From Vombatus ursinus (taxonomy: Eukaryota; Chordata; Mammalia; Diprotodontia; Vombatidae): a stretch of DNA of 64,000 nt. This document shows, in pieces, positions 58,020 through 64,000 of the stretch. The notes below the pieces were generated by a model. That model was not told the origin of the DNA. It did not search any database and was given only the letters and a program-made list of their open reading frames with translations. Position 1 is the stretch's first letter. Every line of letters begins with the position of its first letter. A program made the translations under genes and the position numbers. The stretch covers positions 5,099,900 through 5,163,899 of the forward strand of contig NW_020945064.1 of the NCBI RefSeq assembly GCF_900497805.2. The letters are read 5' to 3'.

Positions 58020-58262
58020 ATTATAATGTTAGTAAAAACTAGCATTTATGTGGTTCCTTAAGGTTTAAAAGGTGCTTTACATATACTATCTCCCTTGAGC
58101 CTCATGATAACCTTAGGAGGTAAACATCTCCATTTTACGGATGAGGAAACTGAAGTAGACAATGAAATTGCCCAAGGTCACACAGATGGTAAGTGTTTGA
58201 GTCTGGATTTGAACTCAAGTTTTCCTGTTCCCAGGTCTAGCTGTCATTCTCTTTTCAGTGCA
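58020..58262 (-). repeat. MIR-derived SINE, reverse
   Basis: 'aaggtgctttacatatacta', 'tttacggatgaggaaactga' and 'ggatttgaactcaagttttc'. Confidence 0.75.
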
Positions 58263-58466
58263 TGAGAAGAGAGGCCTTGTAGAAAGCCTGGAACCTTCCC
58301 ACCAAGAGATCTGACAGAAACAAGTCCACCATTTTCCTCTCCATTTACTCCACATTTGCCTCCCCAGAACTTATGATGCTCAAGGGAAAGGCACAGAGAA
58401 ACTCAGTCTTCACCTTAGCCTTCTAAGACAAACCCCTTCCCTAGACCAGAAAGAGCCATATCATAG

Positions 58467-58632
58467 ATTGCTCAGTAGCGTTGTGGACAGGGTCAGAGAG
58501 CCTGGATCCAAATCCAGCTTTCAATTTGCTATTTGTGGGACCTTAGGTAAGTTACTTCCCGAATCTGGGTTTCAGTTTTCTTATTGGCTCTAGCTCTCAG
58601 CAGCTTGGCATTTAGTAAGCATTTAATAAATG
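58467..58632 (+). repeat. MIR-derived SINE
   Basis: 'ggatccaaatccagctttca' and 'gcatttagtaagcatttaat'. Confidence 0.6.
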
Positions 58633-58634
58633 CT

Positions 58635-58830
58635 TTTCTTCCCTCCCTTTGTTCCTTCTTCTTTCTTCCCCTTTTCCTTTCCTTCCCCTCTTTCTTCCTT
58701 TCCTTTCTTTTCTTTATTTCTTCCTTTTCTTCCTTTCCTTTCTTCCTCTCCCTCCCATTCTTCCTCTTTCCCTTCTTTTCTTTTTCTTCTTTCTTTCTCT
58801 TTTTCTTTCTTCCTTCCTTCATTCATAAAA
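58635..58830. repeat. (CTTT)n-rich polypyrimidine tract
   Basis: About 195 bp of nearly pure C/T. It keeps open frames on both strands without coding meaning. Confidence 0.97.
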
Positions 58831-58839
58831 TGAAGGAGT

Positions 58840-59435
58840 TAGACTAGATTCTCTCTGAGATTTCTTCCATTTGATGATTTAAAATATGCCCTCTATCCCT
58901 CTTCCTTCCTCCTCCTCCTCCTAGTAAAGAAAATCACCCAACGTCAGTAAAAATAGCTGTTTGGAGTTGGGAAGGGCTCCCCTTGAAGAAAAATACTTAG
59001 CAAGGATTCAGCAACAGTGGAGGGATGGGGATGGGGAAGAAATAGTCAAAAGGGCTTTCTCTACCCAGAGTTCAAACCCTTGATTATAGGACATGGTCTC
59101 CTACAATTTCTGCACTATCTCAGATAGGAAGCAAGTATTTTTGCACTCAAAACAACTTCCAAGAACCCTTCCCCTCCCCTTGAACTGCTTATTCCGTTGG
59201 CCTCAGTTCTCCCACTTGGCACAGAGACAAAAACAATCCCACTCACCTGGAGACTGCTCGTTGTATGTGGGAGGGGCAGAAAGGGAAGCCACCTGTGTGC
59301 ACTGATGATTCCCCCTGTGAAGGCCTATCTGCCCAAGGGTCTCTCAGTCACAAAGATGAGACATGACTGATACTTGGACTCTAAACAACTTCCTTCAAAA
59401 CCTCAAAAAGAGAAGACATTCAATCTGGAAAGGAT
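58840..59435. other. Unclassified upstream block
   Basis: No repeat family or gene recognised. Confidence 0.45.
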
Positions 59436-59439
59436 AATA

Positions 59440-59605
59440 GATTTAGGGCTGGAAGGGACCTTAAAGGCCATTTGTCCAATCTTTTCATTTTACAGATGAG
59501 GAAACTGAGGCCCAAAGTGATTTAACCAAGATGACACAAGTAATAATGGACAGATCCAGGATTTGACAGTCAAGATTGGAACCTCTGGCTTTTTCAATGT
59601 CTTTA
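59440..59605 (-). repeat. MIR-derived SINE, reverse
   Basis: 'agggctggaagggaccttaa', 'ttttacagatgaggaaactg'. A short reverse MIR tail also lies at 60,005-60,080. Confidence 0.75.
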
Positions 59606-60079
59606 ATGTAAAATTATTCTCTTTCAAATAACAATCCCTGAAGTGCTTATATGTTTTTCCAAAATCTCATTTAATATTCAACATCACTCAGAGGATAGAA
59701 TGACAGGTACAATGAGCTCCATATGACTATTAAGGAAACTGAGACCAAGAGGGCAAGGAAACCAGTTGAATCTCAGATTTAGAAAAGATCTTAGATGTCA
59801 TCTAATCCAACCTCAACCTAAACCATGGCTCCCTTCTACAAATTTGATATCTGGATCTGTGACTTCATGAGTGTAGGAATCTCCTCAGGCTGCTCTCCCC
59901 AACCTGGTTGCTTTCTGGTGCCATTTCCATTTCCCCATGTAGCACATTGGAGATTGGGGTGTTAGGATTGAAATATGGTGGCCCCACTGTCATTGGTAGA
60001 AAATTCAGCATAATAATAGCTAACATTTATATAGCACTTTAAGGTTTGCAGAGGATTTTACAAATATTATCTCAACCCT

Positions 60080-60437
60080 GATAATTGGGCATGAGGCTTC
60101 TGTATAGCCTACACACCTTTGGCCTCCTTGTGTCTTACCCATAACCTATGTTTTCCAACATCACCATTCTCCTCTAGCCCACCTTTACTTACAATGAGAT
60201 CACCAAGTTTTAAAATATGAGTTGATTTAATTTGAAAGACTGTATCTGACTATGGAATCCCCCTACCTTCTCCTCCTCTGCAATGGTTATTGGCAACTAA
60301 GCTACAATTATCTTCCCAGTGGTTTTTGCAAGGGTTTATCACAAGTACTGCAATACGAGATGACCCAATGTCTTGTGAAATGATGTTTCCCATTGCCATT
60401 GGACGCATGATGTTTGCCTCTTCAAGAACTTGTAAGC
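60080..60437. other. Unclassified upstream block
   Basis: About 360 bp without a recognised repeat. A 74-codon minus-strand frame overlaps it and matches nothing known to me. Confidence 0.4.
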
Positions 60438-60519
60438 TAGGGGTTCTTAGCCTGGGGTAGACCTTTTCTACCAAATGAGGTAATATTTAGAAAATGTGCT
60501 TAGTACAGTGTCTGGAAAA

Positions 60520-60751
60520 TTGTTGTTTGGTCTTTTTTTCAGTCATGTCCAACTCTTTGTGACCCTATTTGAGGTTTTCTTGGAAAAAATACTGGAGTGG
60601 TTTCCCATTTTCTTCTTTTACAGGTGAGGAAACTGAAGCAAATAGGGTTAAGTGACTTGCCCAGGATCACACAGCTAGTTAGATTTGAACTCGAGAAGAT
60701 GAGTCTTCCTGACTTTAGGCCCAGCAATCTATCTACTGCACCTAGCTACCC
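60520..60751 (-). repeat. MAR1-like marsupial SINE, reverse
   Basis: 'ttcagtcatgtccaactctt', 'gacttgcccaggatcacaca' and the head 'ctgcacctagctaccc'. L2-like ends flank it. Confidence 0.85.
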
Positions 60752-60794
60752 AATTCGGTACATAGTAGGTGCTTAATAAATGCTTGACCCCTTG

Positions 60795-60950
60795 GAGCAG
60801 CAAGATAGCACACTAGCCCTGGAGCCAGAAGGATCTGAGTTCAAATGTGACTGCAGACACATAACACTCACTCACTGGCTGTATGACTCTGGGCAAGTCA
60901 CTTAACCCCAATTGCCTCACAAACAAAAAATAAATAAATGCTTAATCCCT
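60795..60950 (+). repeat. tRNA-headed marsupial SINE (short form)
   Basis: 'gagcagcaagatagcacact' to 'aaccccaattgcctcacaaa'. Confidence 0.85.
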
Positions 60951-61070
60951 TTTCCCCCCTTCTCAGAATCATATTTTTGAATGCACAAAATAAAATACAC
61001 ATCATTACAAAGAAAACTAATTGTAGTGAAATACAGTTATCCAAACATTTTTAAAAACAGATTCAGCAAG

Positions 61071-61505
61071 AGGGAAGTGAGTAGAACCAGGAGAACGTTG
61101 TACACTGTAATAGCCATGTTGTATGATGACTAACTTTAATAGACTTAGCTCTTCTCAGCAATGCAAGGATCTAAGGCATCTCCAAAAGTCTGATGATGGA
61201 AAATGCTATCCACATCCAGAGAAAGAACTATGGCGTCTGAACGCAGATCGAAGCACACTATTTGCTCTTTTTTTTCTCTTCTGTCTTGTTTTGTTTCTTC
61301 TTTCTTGTGGTTCCTCCTATTGGTTCTAATTCTTCTTTACAACATGACTAATGTGAAAATATGTTTAATAGGAAAGTATATGTAGAACCTATATCAGATT
61401 GTATGCCATCTTGGGGAAGGAGGTGTAAAGGGAGGTAGAGAAAAATTCAAAACTCAAAAGCTAATGGAAGTGAATGTTGAAAACTAAAAATAAATTAATA
61501 AAAAA
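61071..61505 (+). mobile_element. 5'-truncated L1 (435 bp) with clear target duplication
   Basis: L1 3' UTR and poly(A). Flanked by a perfect 18-bp duplication AAAAACAGATTCAGCAAG at 61,053-61,070 and 61,506-61,523. It follows TTT/AAAA, the L1 endonuclease site. Same subfamily as the copy at 17,671. Confidence 0.93.
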
Positions 61506-61889
61506 AAAAACAGATTCAGCAAGTCATCTTTCCATTAGACTGTAACTTCCTGTTTTCTCCTGGTTTTATTTATAAGGAGAAATGTTCACATTGGTATGAT
61601 ATGGTTTCTCCTGTGGTATATCTGCTCATTCGTATCTGGAGAGGGATCTCAGTTTTCGAGTATCAACAGCTAATATTTATAGGCAGACTCCAAGCTGAGT
61701 GACCCCTCGTATACTTTGCCCCCAGTTCTGTCACTACCCCAATCCCTGATGAAGGGAAAAGAAACTGTAAAGGACTGAGGCCCATTGGGTTGGTTTTCTT
61801 TGTTTCATGGGCTGTCATAGGCAAGTGGCTGGTCCACTGGAAATGAGCCCCTCCACACTCTTCAGCCTGCTTCTAAGATCACATATTCA

Positions 61890-62205
61890 TAGCCCTGCAA
61901 CTGGAAGGGATCTGGAGGGCCATCCAGTCTAACACCTTCATTTTACAGATGAGGAAACTGAGACCCAGGGAAGTTAAGTAACTTATCTAAGACCAGCAGA
62001 GCCAGAATTTCATCACGTGATCATAGCTCCAGTGTTACAAGGACCTCAGAGCCATTTAGGCTAACCCTCTCCTTTTCCAGGTGAAGAAACTGAAACCCAG
62101 GGAAGATGATTGACTTACCCAAGGTCACACAGGATGTTAGAGGTATGATTTGAACCTAGATCCTCTGACTGTTGAGCCAGTATTCTTTCCACTGTACCAC
62201 ACATT
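61890..62205 (-). repeat. Two MIR-derived SINEs in tandem, reverse
   Basis: 'ttttacagatgaggaaactg' at about 61,942 and 'ttttccaggtgaagaaactg' at about 62,073 mark two copies, each with a 'gaactggaaggg/tagctccagtg' start. Confidence 0.7.
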
Positions 62206-62419
62206 CTTAATATGGGGTCTGTCTTACTACAGTCATACCAGCATTGAACTTTGTTATCTTTTACTATCTTCGTCAATCCGATGGTTAAAAGCAATCTTAA
62301 AGTTGTTTTAAGTTATCATGAATTAATTTATTATTTTAATTTATCCTATTTCTAAAAAGTTCTAATTATTAAGAAGTAAGCCTGAAAAGTAAATTCATGA
62401 TGGAGTCAACTATAATCCA

Positions 62420-62545
62420 GATCAGTCAGTCAATCAATTAGCCAATAGGTGCAGAAGTACTTATTAAGTGCTTACTATGTGCCAGGTACAGTGCTGAACC
62501 TGGGGAGATACAAAGAAAAGTAAAAACATCCCTGCCCTGAAGAAA
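62420..62545 (-). repeat. L2 fragment, reverse
   Basis: 'gtacttattaagtgcttact', 'atgtgccaggtacagtgctg'. Confidence 0.7.
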
Positions 62546-62604
62546 TTTTGCTCCTAATTCATCACTCTATTATGCCACACTGTCTTTTAAAAATGGAGTC
62601 TCAT

Positions 62605-62688
62605 CCAGCCTCAGACACTTGACACTAGCTGTGTGACCTTGGGCAAGTCACTCAACCCTGATTGCTTCACCAAAAAGCAAAAAAAAAA
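62605..62688 (+). mobile_element. 5'-truncated SINE with target duplication
   Basis: Only the last 70 or so bases and poly(A) of the short SINE. Flanked by a perfect 16-bp duplication AAAAATGGAGTCTCAT at 62,589-62,604 and 62,689-62,704, after TTTT/AAAA. Confidence 0.92.
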
Positions 62689-62714
62689 AAAAATGGAGTC
62701 TCATTATGATGAAC

Positions 62715-63235
62715 TTCTAAGATGAAGTTTTTTTTAAAAATGGCTAATGTGTGGATTTATTTTGCTTGAATATGCATATGTATTACAGGATTTTTTTCTT
62801 TTTCAAGGAGGGGAGGACAAGGAGATGGGAGGAAGAGAAAATTTTTTTGTTTTCCCTTTTAAATTAAGTAAAAAAAGATTTAAATGGTGTCCACTGTTGG
62901 TGGACCTGTGAATGAATACAACCATCCTGAAAAGCAATTTGGAATCATACACACAAAAAATAACTTAAACAGTTTGTGCCCTTGACCTACCTATTCCACC
63001 GCTATTCCTATTCCCAAAAGCAATCAAAGAAAGAGGAAAAGATCTTTTATGTATAAAAATATTTATAGCTGCTCTTTTTCATGGTGGTAAAAAACTGGAA
63101 ATTAAAAGGATTTCCAACAAGTGAGAAATGACTGAATGTCAGGGCATATGAATGTGAGGGAATATTATAGTGCTGTAAGAAATGAAAAAATGGGTGATTT
63201 CAAAAAGACATAGAAAGACTTATTTGAACTGATCC
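62715..63235 (+). repeat. L1 3' fragments
   Basis: A poly(A)-side piece at 62,715-62,875, then a second L1 piece with 'tgttggtggacctgtgaatg' and 'gtgctgtaagaaatgaaaaa'. The order suggests two separate insertions. Confidence 0.65.
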
Positions 63236-63329
63236 ATTCACAGTGGAGAGAGTACTGAACAGGAGTCAAAAGACCTGAGTTCAAGTCCCAGCTTGACCTA
63301 ACTGTGAGTCTAACTAGGTTGTGATCTTG

Positions 63330-63590
63330 ACACAGCTGGATGACCAGGTAGAAAGGGCATCAGGCCTGGAGTCAGGACTACTTGAGTTCAAATCAGCCTC
63401 AGATTCTCAAGAGCTGTGTGACCCTGGGCAAGTCACTTAACCTTCATTTGCCTCAGTTTCCTCAACTGTGAAGTGGGGATAATAACAGTACCTAACTCCC
63501 AGGGTTGTCTTGATGATCAAATGGTATAATATTTTAAAAGGGTTTAGCATGGTGCCTGCCACATAATAAGTGCTATATAAATATTTATTC
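63330..63590 (+). repeat. SINE with MIR tail
   Basis: 'ggcctggagtcaggactact', 'ttgcctcagtttcctcaact' and 'catggtgcctgccacataat'. A related shorter piece lies at 63,605-63,760. Confidence 0.85.
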
Positions 63591-64000
63591 CCTTCTCTCC
63601 TCTCCCCTTGCCCTTGGGCAAATCACTTAACCTCTCTGAGACTCAGTTTCCTCATCTGTAAGATAGAGATAATCCTCCCTGCCCAGGTCTCCCTCCTAGG
63701 GGGGTTGTGATGATCCAGAGAGTCATCATATGAGAAAATGCTACCTAAGCTGTAAAGAGAAGATTATAAACAGAATTTTAAAAATGGGAATAGCACCACA
63801 AATAAATCTGGCTAGACACTTTTTTTTTTTACCCTGGATGCAAACCTACACTTTTTTTATCTTACCCCCAAAGAAATATTATTTTATCTGGGAACATCTG
63901 CAACCTGTCTGGAACATTTTTTTTTTCTCTCTAGTTCTTGATGTTCAGTTTACTCTAGAAATCAAGCAAGCTCTCCCAGACTCTGTGATAAATCACAGTA

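Larger units (their letters stand above)
60438..61540 (+). mobile_element. hAT-type element (family B) split by three insertions
   Basis: Start 'taggggttcttagcctgggg' and body 'cccttctcagaatcatattt' to 'atacagttatccaaacattt' match family B. SINEs and an L1 (next entries) have landed inside it. Confidence 0.65.

Overview
The window is mammalian nuclear DNA and almost certainly marsupial. It is dense in tRNA-headed SINEs whose head reads close to GGGGCAGCTAGGTGGCGCAG and which come in two forms: a short poly(A) form and a MAR1-like form with a 'caaaccactccagtat' tail. It also holds marsupial-style L1 3' ends and many ancient L2, L3/CR1 and MIR fossils. There are no 7SL-derived SINEs of the Alu/B1 kind. 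The exact species cannot be read from the sequence.

One protein-coding gene is present and it looks complete: copine-7 (CPNE7) on the minus strand. Fifteen coding exons run from the ATG at 46,862 down to the stop at 10,989. Every junction has AG/GT borders, and the joined product is 558 residues with two C2 domains and a copine-type von Willebrand A domain. Intron 1 is about 9.7 kb, and other introns up to about 7 kb are swollen by repeats. The gene starts in a CpG island (about 46.5-48.2 kb) that may also fire in the opposite direction. A likely poly(A) signal lies at 10,625-10,630.

Layout: 1-10.6 kb is the region downstream of CPNE7. It is mostly repeats, but it contains an old 7SL RNA retropseudogene (8.0-8.28 kb) and a non-repetitive patch with a cluster of transcription-factor-like motifs (6.85-7.1 kb). 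10.6-46.9 kb is CPNE7. 46.5-48.2 kb is the CpG-island promoter region. 48.9-64 kb is upstream sequence with no recognisable exon and is dominated by L2, L1, hAT-type and SINE fossils, many nested in one another.

The most informative structures outside the gene are the following. A probable replication template-switch scar in intron 13 consists of an 83-bp inverted copy of a site 1 kb away, next to a perfect 22-bp hairpin. Five copies of a palindromic hAT-type MITE are present, several with CTAG/TTAG-centred 8-bp target duplications. Four L1 insertions have clear target-site duplications, one of them only about 20 bp from the exon 8 splice donor. I found no sign of a new multi-gene system; the window reads as one host gene in a repeat-rich setting.
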